Shown piece after piece: positions 30,620-42,479 of a stretch of DNA of 64,000 nucleotides (position 1 is the stretch's first letter; every line of letters begins with the position of its first letter). The translations under genes and the position numbers were made by a program. Under the pieces are notes generated by a model that was not told the DNA's origin, searched no databases, and saw only the letters and a list, made by a program, of their open reading frames with translations. Where the stretch lies: NCBI RefSeq assembly GCF_905115235.1, contig NC_051849.1:206032595-206096594 (forward strand), read 5' to 3'. This DNA comes from Hermetia illucens (taxonomy: Eukaryota; Arthropoda; Insecta; Diptera; Stratiomyidae).

Positions 30620-33420
30620 CTCTTTTGGTTGGACGTTCCGTTAGCAATACCATTGTAAAGAGGGTCGTTTTTTAAGGATTCGTTTGCAAAACAAAACCTT
30701 ATTAAAATCGGTTCAATGTCTGTCTGTCCGTCTGTCTTTCTTTTTTTTTTTGAGGTGGAAATCTTCAAAAGACACTGGCCTGGACACGCCAGCGTGTGTG
30801 ATTCTTACCCACTAAAACCACCCCCGACTCCTCCAAGCCCCGTGGAACCACCGTACGGTATTAAATCACAGGGCCAGAGTCAGCTCATTTTAGCTTGGCC
30901 CCCTTTCGTCTCTACGCGGCGTACGTAACCCCAGTCTTTCTGACATATTAACATTCTTCGCACCAGATTCTCTGGTACGAACACCTCTCCTAGAGTCTCC
31001 TCTAGGTTCTTCCTTTCCACCACAAACCTTGAACAGTGGAAGAATACATGCTCTGGGTCCTCAGGGAATCCATCGCAGTTTGGACAATCGGGTGAGGTAT
31101 CTAGTTTAAACCTGAACATGTACTGGCGATATCCTCCATGCTCCGTGAGAAACTGAGTAAGATTATAATTAATCTCACCGTGCCGTCTCTCCAACCACTC
31201 CTTGATGGCAGGGATGGGCTGTGTGTCCATTGGCCCTTTCCCGAGCGATCTCTCAATTTGAATACGGACAAAATTTTTTTTACGGCGCTTGGTGATGAGG
31301 ACGGCTTCCGTTTTTTCCTCCGCAAGTGTCAGACCAGATCTCTCTAGCCAACCCTTAACAGCACTGATCGCTTTGCATGAGTATAACTCAGCATCTTCGA
31401 GATGCTTTGCGACCACAACTAGCGCTATATCATCGGCGTAGCCCACCACCATGGCTTCCTCCGGAAGGGGAAGATTAACAATATCGCTTTACATGATGTT
31501 CCACTGCAGTGGGCCCAGTACGGAGCTCTGTGGGACACCCGCGGAGACAATGTTCTCCTGGGGTCCGTCATACCAAAGCCTCCGTTCTTGTAAATAGCTG
31601 TTGACAATAGCTGCAAGATAAGCGGGAATACCAATCGCCAGAGATTCCCGTATTAGGTTTCAATTGGCCGAATTGAATGCATTTCTCACATCCAGGGTCA
31701 CTACTATGCAATATTTGCTAGTACAGTCCTTTCCGTGGATTGCATCTTCGGCCAAGCCAGTAACCATTTTGATGGCGTCAATGGTTGATCTGGCTTTACG
31801 GAACCCATACTGCCCATCTGAGAGACCTCCCTGGCTCCCAACAATCGGGAATAATCTATTATTGATTACTCGCTCTAGCATTTTCCCCACAGTGTCCAAA
31901 AGACAAATAGGTCTGTAGGAGATTGGCTCACCTGGAGGTTTGCCAGCCTTAGGCAGTAGCACCAACTTCTGTCGTTTCCATGATGCAGGAAATATCCCCT
32001 CAGACATGCACGCTTCGAACAACTCAGCGAACATGTCGGGTCTGCATTTCACGGCAAGCTTAAGGACCATATTCGGCACGCCATCCAGACCCGGAGCTTT
32101 GTTATCTCCTATCCTAACGCAGATCTCCAGCAGCTCGTCACTGGTGACTGGCGGTATTACCGTGTCGTTCTGAGGTCGCTGGAAGCTGTCTATGTTGTAT
32201 ATGAGCACCTCCTCTGCATGGGCGCGTCACACGCTTTGGCGATGCATTGGGCCACATGGGCAGCTAGTTCTGTAGAGACGCCTGCTTTATTAGTTCGGTC
32301 TAACCACACCTCCATGAAGGTCTGCTCATCCAGAGCTTTAACGGATCAGCCTGATATCTTTCTCGGTTTCGGGCATGATAGGTCTTTGCCCGGTGACTCC
32401 ACCCATAGCCCAAAGAAGATTGCCTGGTGATCGCTGTGGGTGTAGTGTTTGCTGACGCACCAAGACATACCACGTGCCAGTGCAGGGACTGCGGCCCCTT
32501 GCATTTGTCTCTCTGCTACCCCACTCTCGAGCCCAAGCATTGAAGTCACCAGCAATCACCTTGGACTACGACCCATTGTGTCGAGAACAAGACGGTCAAG
32601 CATTTCCTTGAATTCGGACAGTGTCAGGCTTGGTGGGGCTGAACAGCTGTACACATATACCCCGTTTATTTTCGCCCACACAAAACCGCTGTATGTCTGA
32701 TTCGCAGTACATTGTATGGCTTGTCTGTCTGTCACAGGCCGTTTTCTAAGAAACGGCTATACCAATTGACACGAAATTTGCAGGCATGCAGTGAGTGATA
32801 TCCTTCTACGTTGAGATTTAGGGGTTTTTTTTTCACCAAATGTAGCCATGTGGGGTATCAAATGAAAGGACTCGATTAGTTCTTTTCGAAGCCGGTCTTA
32901 GTTTTGAAATTTGTTAAAAAGGCGAGGAGTGGGAGGGGTGGAAAGTGATGATTTCTTTAACGGACCCAGTCTCAGAAGCTACCCAACCGAAAAATCTGAA
33001 AAAAAAAAATCATGGAGCTGCCTCTATATGGTGTCCAGGCCTCAAAATACTCTCCATATCGACATCTGTTCAAATTAAGTTAATAATAGTATATTACCAT
33101 ATTTTTGGGAAAATTGAGTAAAACCCCCCTTAAGTTTATCTCAGAGTTATAAAAGTTGGTAGTAGTATAAAATGTAATATGAGGCATATTATCTCCAAGT
33201 TTGATCAAAATCATGCTATTAGTAACAAAGTTACAGGAGCTCAAAGTTACCTTTACCGTGTAAATTTACAACCCCAAGTACTAAATCTGACATGCTAAAT
33301 GCATATTGTTAACGGGCTACGTACAAATGGGATAGTTCTACACTCAAATATACTCACAGAAGAAGCAAACAAAACCTTTCATACCTGATACGCCCAGCTT
33401 CCGGTTTCCCGACTTGTTTT
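30620..33420 (+). repeat. Unclassified interspersed repeat, split by an R1-clade LINE
   Basis: The left part (30,620-30,735) ends aaaatcggttcaatgtctgt. The right part (32,720-33,420) continues cacaggccgttttctaagaa, cggctataccaattgacacg, gggtatcaaatgaaaggact and ends ccagcttccggtttcccgac. The pieces read as one non-coding repeat of about 800 nt into which the LINE at 30,735-32,718 inserted. Conserved phrases of this kind recur widely in insect genomes. I cannot name the family, and its ends show no clear terminal repeats. Confidence 0.5.
30735..32718 (-). mobile_element. R1-clade LINE, 5'-truncated, in a TGTC tract
   Basis: Minus strand: endonuclease tail (32,700-32,338; AGDFNAWAREWGSRETNARG), RT (32,208-31,660; TSDELLEICVRIGDNKAPGL, YRPICLLDTVGKMLERVINN, QYGFRKARSTIDAIKMVTGL, TLDVRNAFNSAN), palm end and thumb (31,452-31,100; VVGYADDIALVVVAKHLEDA) and C-terminal region with GYRQYMFRFKLDTSPDCPNC. 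The 3' UTR ends in an A-rich run. The same family as 47,760-50,870. A few frame changes remain. The truncation starts within the endonuclease. Confidence 0.85.
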
Positions 33421-33572
33421 TTTATTAAATTTTGCCAGGTAATAAATTTTCTCAGTAACCATTTAGCTATTTCGAGGGAACTTCCTTCTATCTCTATTTC
33501 GTCTATTTCCTGGTCCAGAACCTTTGATTTGGAACTCTAATAAACATTTTTAGTGACCGTACTATGAAATAG

Positions 33573-33855
33573 GGTCCGGATGGCTCAAGTGTAACCGCTG
33601 AGCTGTTGTAGTGGAAGGTCGTGGTTTAAATCTCCCTGATAACGGTTGGATTTGTTATTGTCACTGGATGTCGGATACCAGCCGATTCAGCTGTTAATGA
33701 GTACCTGATTCAAATCAGGATAATAACTTTGGGCGGTTGCAATGCGCACCACATTGCCTTCTACAGTGTCCTGTAGTGTACTGAATGAAGTAATCTAACA
33801 CACTTCAAGGCCCTGATCCAATTGAATTTTTGCGCCAACAAATATTATTATTTCC
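33573..33855 (+). mobile_element. tRNA-derived SINE, best copy in the window
   Basis: The head gtccggatggctcaagtgta has an A-box-like tggctcaagtgt (33,581-33,592), and a B-box-like ggtttaaatctcc lies at 33,623-33,635, giving tRNA-like spacing. A body of about 200 nt follows and ends at gcgccaacaaatattattat, an ATT-rich tail. The same body occurs at 6,836-7,076. Confidence 0.7.
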
Positions 33856-34519
33856 GAGTTATCACAATCTCGGCAGATGCCGGATTTTACCTAATACTAG
33901 CATTAGGTGCCAAGCATTTAGGCTCGGACGATCCTACCTACTTAAAAACTAAATGGGCGCTGGTGGTGGTGGCCGGTGGTAAGTCAGTGGGAGAATCCGT
34001 CGAGTACTCCCCGTAACATCGAGCACGTATGCAGAATGGTGTACTTCTGCATGGTTTGAACCAGACTGTGCGAAAGTCCCAGGACATCAAGGGAAGCCGT
34101 GAGGGATTTAGGTACAATACCTGTAGCTGACAATATTATGGGAACTATAATACCTAGTTCACGAACAGTTTAAAAATAATCACAAATAACTGTATTTCGG
34201 AAACCAGCTGATCCCTCTTCAGAGTTAACTGATTCTTTAGTTTAATTATCATCTTACCGATAATAACGCCATCTCGCCTCATGCAGTCTTTAAAATTCAC
34301 TTTGATATTGAATAGCACTGTCAAGTTATTCCATGCTAAGTGGTAGCTCTAGAGACATTCGTGGGGCTCGTGCACTCGCTTGCTTGTGTGTTTTTCTTTA
34401 TAAATAATCTCAAAACGTATCGTTTAGGGCATTTGTTCAAAGTCGCTAGAGCAGCGGCAACGAGTGTAAAAGTAGCAAATAATTCTAACGCACGGAGCAT
34501 CGTCGAGGCCGGCAGGAAA
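33856..34519. other. Upstream region of the TXNDC17-like gene
   Basis: No recognised repeat and no clear promoter element. An open frame in phase with the gene runs from 34,340, adding up to 60 residues with a hydrophobic run (GLVHSLACVFFFINN). A possible acceptor site, tcgtttag at 34,421-34,428, could instead mark a 5' UTR exon junction. Confidence 0.35.
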
Positions 34520-37500
34520 ATGGTCGTAGAACATCACGTTAAAGGTTACGAGGAGTTCACGAAACTGGTGGAGGATCTTGAGACAAGTGGAGAACCAGTC
34601 CATGTCCTGTTCAGCGGTGGCAAGGAAGAAAATGGAATGAGTTGGTGCCCCTATTGTGTCAAAGGTAAATTTATTGATTCCGTGGAAAAGTGTGAATTAT
34701 ATTGATTCGAGGTCATTTCCAGCCGAACCTGTTGTGAAAGAGGCACTAACCAAGGCAGCCGAGAAAAGCCACTTTATTCACGTCGATGTGGGGGAGCGGA
34801 GCTAGTAAGTACTTAGTATGTAAGGAATGATATTGGATTTTGAATATTTCATGATTTTTCGAAATCGTGATTCTTCGATAATTTCTCTGAAGCACTTAAG
34901 TGAGATTTGCATAGCCCCTGTAGTGGGGGAAAATCGGTTTAATCATATCCACGACGAGGAGCGATAAAGCTGTTCTGGTTGGAATAATTTAACAGTGATG
35001 CATGGAACAGACGACCTTATCAAAGAATCCTAATCTGTCTTTACTGTGGAATGACGTTGTGAAATTTTACTCCATGCCTAGGTCGCTTAACTCACAGTAT
35101 TTATATTGGGAGGCGACTTTATCTCTGTTTGATATCACTATCAACCGTCTGGAAAGCGCTTGGGACAGTTTATTGTTTTAGATATGCACCCTTAAGTGCT
35201 TCCAGAACTATTTATATTGGATTAGTTTATACTGATCGCTAGATTGGTAGATGATTATAGAATATTGAGTTAGTTTATATCACATTATATCACGTTCAAG
35301 TGTTTGGAATGGGACTAGCTTTTCCCGAAGGTTCTCGATTTTAGGCAAGGCATCATGTTTACTCGGGCTTACTAAAATCAACACCTGTTGAAAGAGTTTA
35401 GTAGAATTATGCAATATTTGACGAAACTGTATTGGGACGTTCCTCCTTAAAAGGTATGATATCATCAAAGTAGTGATTATAAAAAGTTGTCCATGAGTTA
35501 TGTCTATCGAAAGTTATCATCGAATTTTACACTGAAGCCTTGAAAGAAGCCTCCGATGTCTTCTTCTTTTCCTTTAGCCTTTGTCCCGTTCACAAGCGGG
35601 GTTGGCTCGTCGTGATCGTTTTCGCCTGATCTGGGTGCAATCTCGAGGCTTTTAAATCCCCATCCAGTGTATCAAGCCACCGTTGTTTAGGCCTGCCTTT
35701 TGGTCGTTTACCAACGACTTCGATGTTCAGACCAATCTTGGCAAGTGAATTCTCGTTAGTACGAATTCCGTGACCATACCATCGAAGACGCCTCTCTCGC
35801 AACTTTTCCACGATTGGTACAACCCCACAAAGATCGCGGATATCCTCATTTCGGATGTGATCAAAACGTGTCACGTGGACGTTGGATGTCCCGTGTCACG
35901 GTGTCCATAACAAGAACAAAGAGGAGTGGTGGGAGGGCGCTTCCTTGATGAACACCAACAGAGATACGAAGCGGTTTTGATACACCCGCCATACTTCGAA
36001 CTTTACTTTTCGGATCGTGGTAGAGCAATTGAACCCAGTGCACGAGTTCTTCTGGTACTAAGTGTTGTCATAAAGCATAGCAGATGAGTTCGTGTGGCAC
36101 ACGGTCATACGCTTTCTCTAGATCCAGAAAGGCAATTTAAAGAGGGCGATGCTTCTCACGGTGTTTCTCCATGAGTAACCGCGCAAGTGTGTATTGCGTC
36201 AGTAGTTCCGCAGTTTTTGACAAATCCGGCTTGATTCACGGTTATTTCAACGATTTCGCGAATACGGTTCTGAAGAAAAGCTTTATAGGGATTATATTTC
36301 TAGTGTTCATGGCATGTGCATCATTTCGTTCGCTTTGTCCTAAGTTCGTTTTTCTCCTGTTCAGGATTATTTTGTTACATCCGAAATTGTTGGAATAGGG
36401 GAATATGGGAATATGGACACCAATTACACGATCTATTCATCGACTTTAAAGCCGCCTATGATAGCATAGCCAGGGTAAAACTATACACGGCCATGAGAGA
36501 ATTCGGTATTCCGATATTGATAAGACTGCCTAGGCTGATCATGACCACTGTGCGAGGCCAGATAAAAGCAGCAGGATGACTCTGAAGACCATTTGACATC
36601 AACAACGGTCTACGACAAGGGGATGCCCTATCATACGTCCTCTTTAACCTGGCTCGGGAGAAAGTGATCCGTAATGCTGATGTAAATGCAAGAGGTATGA
36701 TCCTCTTTAAGTCCACCCAACTACTGGCCAATGCTGACGATATCGACATCATGGGAAGAACGACCCGAGATGTACAAACTGCACTGGCCAAACGGGAAGA
36801 ATAAAGATAGGAGACTACAACTTTGAGACCGTTGATAGTTTCTCCTATCTAGGATACGATAATGAAATCTGCGCAAGGTTGTCAGCCAACAGAGCCTATT
36901 TCAGCTTACAAAAACTGTTTCGCTCGAAAAGTCTCACCATAGGGTCAAAGCTCTTACTGTACAAGACAATGATCTTGCCAGTCCTCATGTATTCCTCGGA
37001 GACTTGAGTTTTTAGCAAGAAGAATTGCGAACTCTTGGCCGCGTTCAAGAGAAGAAACCTCCGAAGAATATTTAGCCCCCTACATGACGATGAACGATTC
37101 CGTAGCCTACATAACGACGAAATCTATGAACGATACCATGACCGTCCCGTTGTGGATAAAATCCGGCTCAACAGGTTGCGGTGGGCGGGTCATTTAATCC
37201 GTATGGATAAGGATAATCCAGTCCTAACAGTCTGTAAGGGCAATATCTGTGGTAGAAAAAGAAGACGAGGCAGACCCTGCCTGAGATGGAGCGATGGCGT
37301 AGGTCAGTACGCCAGACAGCTTTTAGGGATATCGAATTGGTGGACCCCGGCGCAAAACCGGAATGTCTGGAGTTCCTTATTAAGGCAGACCTAGACCGGA
37401 TACCGGTTGTTGCGGTGTTGATGATGATGATACTTCTTCTTTTTCTCCTGTTCGGGATCATTTTATTACGTCCGAAATTTTCGCTTATTTCAAAACATTC

Positions 37501-40475
37501 ATAAATTATCATTTTATTTTTCTTTTCAAAAATTTTATTCAGAAAACGATCTTCCCTTCAATTTGAATACAGAACTTTTCTAATATTCCAAAATGATCGT
37601 TAACTCTTTTTGTTGTTGCTTCCATTATGCGTTCCATGACTCGGTCATAAACCGAATGAAGCTATATATTGGAAATGCATTTCTAGCGGGACTTTTGTTA
37701 TTTGATAGAGGCCGGCTCAATGCAGGACAAATAAGTCAGTTCTTTGTTCGAGTATTTGGAGGAGTGCAGCTTCGTGGCTAGGAATGCGGGCAACTGAAGA
37801 TGGGTGCCGGATTCGCGGTTTCACTTTCACTTTCTTCGTTTCAAGATGTTTAGAGTGATAGATTCGCGGAGTAGGTGATTCAGCAATTACGCATTCAATT
37901 TTAATTGTATTTGCTGACATTGGGCGTTTGCGTGCAGCTATTGTGATTGTTCTGGTCTTTTAATAATTAGCGTGAGTTGCTGAGTTGCATTAGAATCCGA
38001 AACGTAGCATTGGAAACTAAAGCCATTATCGGAGTAAAAGTGCAATTACTTTCTACTCAAATAGATAATGTAGAAAATTTACCGTTTGTGGTGAGCGTAA
38101 AGTTTTCACATCGAATTTCGAGGAAAAATTCAACGACAATTAGAAATCATAGATGAAGGTCTTGGTATCTACAGGCGGTGGATCAAGTGGCAGATTTGCT
38201 GAGAATACAAGAACTCCCCGCACAGTACGCAACCACATAACGTTAAGTATATTCGGTGGCACTCAAAATGTCATATCGACAGCCACTTTATACCCTTGGC
38301 ACGGATCATAATCCCCGTATACCGGGCGGACAAGGCAATGGACATCACCCTACAAATTCGAGAAGGGAGATCAGACCCGGGTCTGCGAAGGACCCATCTG
38401 AAGTGGCTCTTGCTACGAAGCCTCATTTAGTACTATGGGAACCGGGATGGTCCTCCCAGAACATATGTTCCAGGAGAACCCTTCTGCTCGCTTATTTGAG
38501 GTTGGCCTCCTTGTGGGACTTTCATAATGGTTGTGCCCATATCGCGGGCAGAGCTCCTTGTGAGCTCAAGCGTGGAGTTGCGCAGAGGTGTTCGATAGGC
38601 CTCATATCCACTGATATGAATGATGAGCCTGGAAACAGTCTAAACCAGTATCGCTGCGCCAGCCATGGTGGGGCTCTGATTGCGATTTTCAAATCAGTTC
38701 ATGTTCAAAGAGGGCCGTGGGATTATGCCTACATTACCCTACCTACCCCCGCTTGCAGACAAGTTCCTTTCAATTTGGCTATTTGATCGTGTATGTAATC
38801 CGAAATACATACAGCTGGCAATATAGAATCCTAACGGGCTAGCCAACCGGCGGAGACTAGGAGCCTCAACTGGTAATAATCCAGGCTTAGACGCCAACTT
38901 CTCCACAGGAGAAAGGAGAAGAAAAAAGTTCAATTTTTCTGTGTGCAAGGTTCTGTGGAGTGCTCCATAAAATTGAGTGTAATGAGTTTCATATGATCAA
39001 CCATCAGCCCTATTAGCATTTGTTGCGACTAGACGTTTTTCGAGACCTACTCCAGAGCGGATTTTAGAATTGTTTTTTGGTGGTGGTCGACTTTTGGGGG
39101 TTGTTTACGACTTCGAAGTCACAAAAAAAGTTAATTACTGTTTACGATAAACAAAATAATAAGTCTAGACCTTATGGCACACTCTGTTGTCTGTTGTCAA
39201 CTGCGGAAAAGTGAAAATCAATTAGTTCAGTAACCATAACGATACACTTTGTGTAGCGAGGTGGTTGATGGTGGGGTTGTCATACAAGTAGGAAAAAAAT
39301 ATTTGTGACCAGAATAAAAGAATAAAATGCAAAATCGAGCATGCCCCGCGGAAAATGAAGTGAGCGTTATCCCACGGATATTGGGACCTCATCGAAAGCA
39401 GTTCGGGCTTGTAACCAGCCAGTAAGTAAGTGTGAGGGGTCGTCGAGTGCTGAGTGAGATGGCTCCATAATTGTAGATAAATGGCGAAAATTGACATAAA
39501 AAAAGAGTTGAGCCAGTATTGAGCACTACCAAAAAATAAAAGAGAGCTAGCGGAGCTGGTAAATAGCTCCGATAGCGAGTTGACTCCGCATTGAAGACTG
39601 CAGAGTCGGAAGGAGGATTCTACGAAGAGGAAGGGAGGCGAAAATTTCAGGAAGTTTTAGGAGGCGATGTTACGGAGGGCAGGAGGATCAGCCAGGAGCT
39701 TGTTGGCACTCTGCTCAGAGCGGAGTATCGTCTGAGACGGTTGTTGAGGTGAACAGCAGGGTTATCCTGGAGTGCAACAATGTACTGACGAGGGTGGCCG
39801 AGAAGATGGCCCCGTATAAGGGCAAGGCTGAAAGGCTAATAGTTACCAAAGGCGGTCATGTTGCCCAGAGTGAAGCGGCACAACAACCAATGGGTGACAG
39901 GTCGCCCCTGTCCCTATTGCTAGTGACTGCTGCAGTCGGCAGAGACACGGAAACATCACCTTAGCAAGTGGAGCAGATGATTCGCGAGATGGTGCAGGAG
40001 CATTGGTATTTAGAGTTCACACGGAAGGAGGAGGGGGACTATTACTACATTAGCACGGACGATTTAATGCGGAAAATACACGACAATCATCTCGCCGGCG
40101 ACATGTCGTTCGATTCTTCCCTGGACGTATGACATAGAGCATCAAATTTGAAGTAATTTTGTTATTTTAAAATGTAAGAAAAATCCTTCGGAACCCATCC
40201 AAAGGTTGAGTTCCGTTGTTAATTTTCATAATTACGAGATCCAAATTTGAGTAGCTCTACTACCATTTACATAATTTTCCTATTGATTGAAGTTTTATCA
40301 TCAATTTTCTTTTATTTTCAGCTGGAAAGACATAAACTGTCCATTTAGAAAGGATCCACGTACACACTTGGTGTTCTTGCCAACTCTCCTGCGATGGAAG
40401 TCACCACAACGACTCGACGGTGAACGTGTTTCGAATAAAGATCTTGTTGAAATGTTATTCGAGGATGAAGATTGA
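34520..40475 (+). CDS. TXNDC17: Thioredoxin domain-containing protein 17 (TRP14-like), three exons
   Basis: Cytosolic thioredoxin-fold disulfide reductase; the vertebrate protein (TRP14) reduces cystine and protein thiols using thioredoxin reductase. Exons 34520-34664, 34723-34804, 40322-40475; phases match and give 126 codons (human 123). The active site is SWCPYCVKAEPVVKEA, with C-P-Y-C at about 43-46 (human C-P-D-C); the following AEPVV is family-typical. The second exon ends HVDVGERS; the third begins YWKDINCPFRK and contains FLPTLLRW (the cis-proline loop) and ends LVEMLFEDED, as in the family. The ATG at 34,520 sits in a good context (aggaaaatgg) and matches the family start. Intron 2 is 5.5 kb, made of repeats. 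The Tyr in the active site, instead of Asp, may alter redox potential (inference). Confidence 0.93.
35570..36130 (-). mobile_element. RTE-clade LINE (family B) RT and C-terminal region
   Basis: Minus strand: RT end (36,043-35,861; MHWVQLLYHDPKSKVRSMAG, KPLRISVGVHQGSALPPLLF) and C-terminal domain (35,874-35,590; RNEDIRDLCGVVPIVEKLRE, RRLRWYGHGIRTNENSLAKI, GKRPKGRPKQRWLDTL). A frame change lies between. The RPKGRPK..W.D.L ending is typical of RTE elements. Related pieces: 6,040, 29,225, 43,180 and 56,600. Confidence 0.8.
36420..37430 (+). mobile_element. RTE-clade LINE (family A) RT and C-terminal region
   Basis: Plus strand: DFKAAYDSIARVKLYTAMRE (36,440-36,500), then QQRS..DDAL-type block, IKIGDYNFETVDSFSYLG (36,800-36,850), SANRAYFSLQKLFRSKSLTI, and C-terminal NLRRIFSPLHDDERFRSLHN, HDRPVVDKIRLNRLRWAGHL to 37,394. 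It ends in the gatgatgatgatact tail near 37,420-37,433. Frame changes are present. It is the longest RT stretch of this family in the window and sits in TXNDC17 intron 2. Confidence 0.8.
38250..38850 (+). repeat. Repeat X, non-coding, plus copy
   Basis: Shares long blocks with 41,990-42,480: catctgaagtggct, gcgggcagagctcc, gcgagct.aagcgtgga.ttg, aaaccagta.cgctg.g, ctctgattg.g and aaagaggg...ggg.ttatgcctac. There is no coding frame of note. The frame at 38,256-38,786 is chance or relic. Confidence 0.5.
39200..39580. other. Intron stretch, unassigned
   Basis: A minus-strand frame (39,497-39,222) of 91 codons has several hydrophobic runs but no recognised domain. I see no splice partner. It is likely chance. 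Confidence 0.3.
39590..40135 (+). mobile_element. LINE ORF1-like fragment
   Basis: A plus-strand frame around 39,730-40,130 gives VNSRVILECNNVLTRVAEKM, APYKGKAERLIVTKGGHVAQ and, after a stop, WYLEFTRKEEGDYYYISTDD. Charged, coiled-coil-like composition with no enzyme motif suits the ORF1 of an R1-type LINE, but I have no stronger evidence. It is followed by intergenic AT-rich sequence up to exon 3 of TXNDC17. Confidence 0.35.
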
Positions 40476-41035
40476 AAGGGATAGGGATCATAATTTTTTA
40501 GGACACAATTAACATATATATGTTCACCTCTAATGAATACTGAAAATATATATAAGAATTCATGAGGTATTGGGCTTGTATTTTTTTGCTATCAACAGCT
40601 TTACGGAAATTTCAGAAGAAATAGGGGAAAAAACGTTAAATTTTGCAAAGGTAGGTATAATTTGAATAAGCAGTTGACGAGGCTACGGTCCGCTCACAGT
40701 TCGGATCAAAGCTTGGTCGGAGCTAGACACTTTTTTGGGAATTGTGGAGTTTTAAGTCCGCATCCGTATTTTTATATGTTGTATCCGTATCCGTATTTTT
40801 ATATGTTGAGGAGAACAACCGACTTGAATCTGAGGAGCGGGGTAGTGAGTGCATGTGTCTGGTCCTTGAAAGTCGATGTTGCGGTGATTTCAACGGAGGA
40901 ACCCGTCGCGGATGTTGTTGAAAAGCAACTTACCGTCTTCCCCCCGTAGTAAATTCAAATGGAATTAATTGGAGATACCGTCAAAATGTGGCAAATTTAG
41001 AAGTCGTAATCGCACCACATATGCGCTTGCGATGG
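40476..41035 (-). repeat. TXNDC17 3' region; LTR-like end fragment at about 40,660-40,840 (fossil)
   Basis: The sequence tcggagctagacactttttt followed by gaattgtggagttttaagtc and cgcatccg is the reverse complement of the start of the Gypsy-type LTR segment at 9,975-10,060. It also holds two 18-nt copies of ccgtatttttatatgttg (40,763-40,780 and 40,791-40,808). The rest is AT-rich with no gene; no clear AATAAA follows the TXNDC17 stop. Confidence 0.4.
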
Positions 41036-41039
41036 TCTG

Positions 41040-41755
41040 ATCGGGCTCAAGACGCGTTTAACCAGATTGGTGTGTATGTTGAGGCGTGTGATAAGGTGTT
41101 TATGGGGTCTAAACAGAAGAGCTACTAGATTCATTTATGTGGGACTCTTCCTTGCATGTTCTACATACGGGTCCCCTCTGTTGGATGAGTTTGCGGTGAC
41201 GGCTATCACACGGTTTTGACCAACGCCATGCAGGTTTTGTTGAGAGTTCCTCCCTTTGATCTAGAGATAGTCCGACATGCGGATCAAAAGGCCCGTACCT
41301 CTGTCACAAACCAATTTAGTTAGTGAGCATCAGGCTGAGGAGTCAGGATCGTTTGCGGTCAAAAAGGTGCTAGATGAGAGTGTAACATCTAAATGGCAGC
41401 TTAGATGGAACGAGAGAGGGAAAACTCGGATCACGTACGAATACGTTAAAAGTGTGTCTGCCAGAGGAAGTTCCGTTGTGAAGTTTAGATTTCAGATGGA
41501 CTTCTTCCTAACGAGGCATGGTAGTTTGAATGAGTTTCTCTTCTCGCTGAACCTTTTGTGCGTCCTGGGGCAGATTCAGGGGGCTAGTTTTATTGGGATT
41601 AGATTCATTATGATGAAGTGGGTAAGACGCTCCCGAAATATATATTTACATTCAAAAAAAAAAATGTACTTTGGAGGAAGCTACTCCTTATCTACTAGTT
41701 TCATGCTCTCTATGTCTGTCCAGCGTACTGTATATCTATGATTGTAGCCAGTGCT
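41040..41755 (+). mobile_element. R1/TRAS-type LINE C-terminal fragment
   Basis: Plus strand 41,277-41,640: WQLRWNERGKTRITYEYVKS then FFLTRHGSLNEFLFSLNLLC, the pattern of the C-terminal region of R1-clade RTs (W...W....KGR.T.....V, F.TGHG....L). Stops interrupt the 5' part. An A run at 41,655-41,664 could be its tail. Confidence 0.5.
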
Positions 41756-41989
41756 TTGCTAGCAGTGATACGCTTCATTGCACTAACGCATGCGCGCGTG
41801 CTGCCTTCCGACGAAGGAGGGAGTTCTTCGCCCCTGCTTTGTCTCCAGTATCATGGGCGAATGGCTATAGTGTACAGCCACCAGTATCGTGTGTTTTGTG
41901 TTACTGTTGTCTTGTAATTTCCTATGTGTTGTGTTGTACGCAAAGCGGTAGTTAATGGGTGGAAAGATTTCTCTGCAGTTCTCTGCATC

Positions 41990-42475
41990 GACTTGATTCC
42001 GGTCAACCCGTTCGTGGGTGCCAAATCTGCAAGGGAATCATCTGAAGCGGCTTTTATCATGAAGCCTCCGCGGAGGTTATCTAGCACTATAGGAATCGGC
42101 ATGGAGGGAGAGGGATCTGAGAGCATGTTTCAGGAGAAGTCTTGGAGGATGTGCTCTTGTTCTCGATTATTTGCTGTTGGTGTCTTTGTGGGAGTTTCAT
42201 GGTGGTTGTGGTTGCGTAGATATTGCGGGCAGAGCTCCTCGCGAGCTGAAGCGTGGAATTGTGCTATACAACCAGGATGTCCTACCCCTTAGTTGCGGTA
42301 GAAGTGTTAGATTGACCTCGCATCCACTGGTTGAATGCTGAGTCTGCACTCAGTATAAACCAGTACCGCTGTGGCTGTCATGGCGGGACTCTGATTGTGG
42401 TCTACAATTCAATCCGTGTTCAAAGAGAGCCATGGGCTTATGCCTACACGGCAGGTACTCACGTTACACTCCTAG
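41990..42475 (+). repeat. Repeat X, second plus copy (left arm of an inverted pair)
   Basis: Homologous to 38,250-38,850 and, in reverse complement, to 42,480-42,990. Key words: tttcatggtggttgtggttg (42,196-42,215), gcgggcagagctcctcgcga, aaaccagtaccgctgtggct, ctctgattgtggtc and caatccgtgttcaaagagag. Confidence 0.55.
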
Positions 42476-42479
42476 AACC

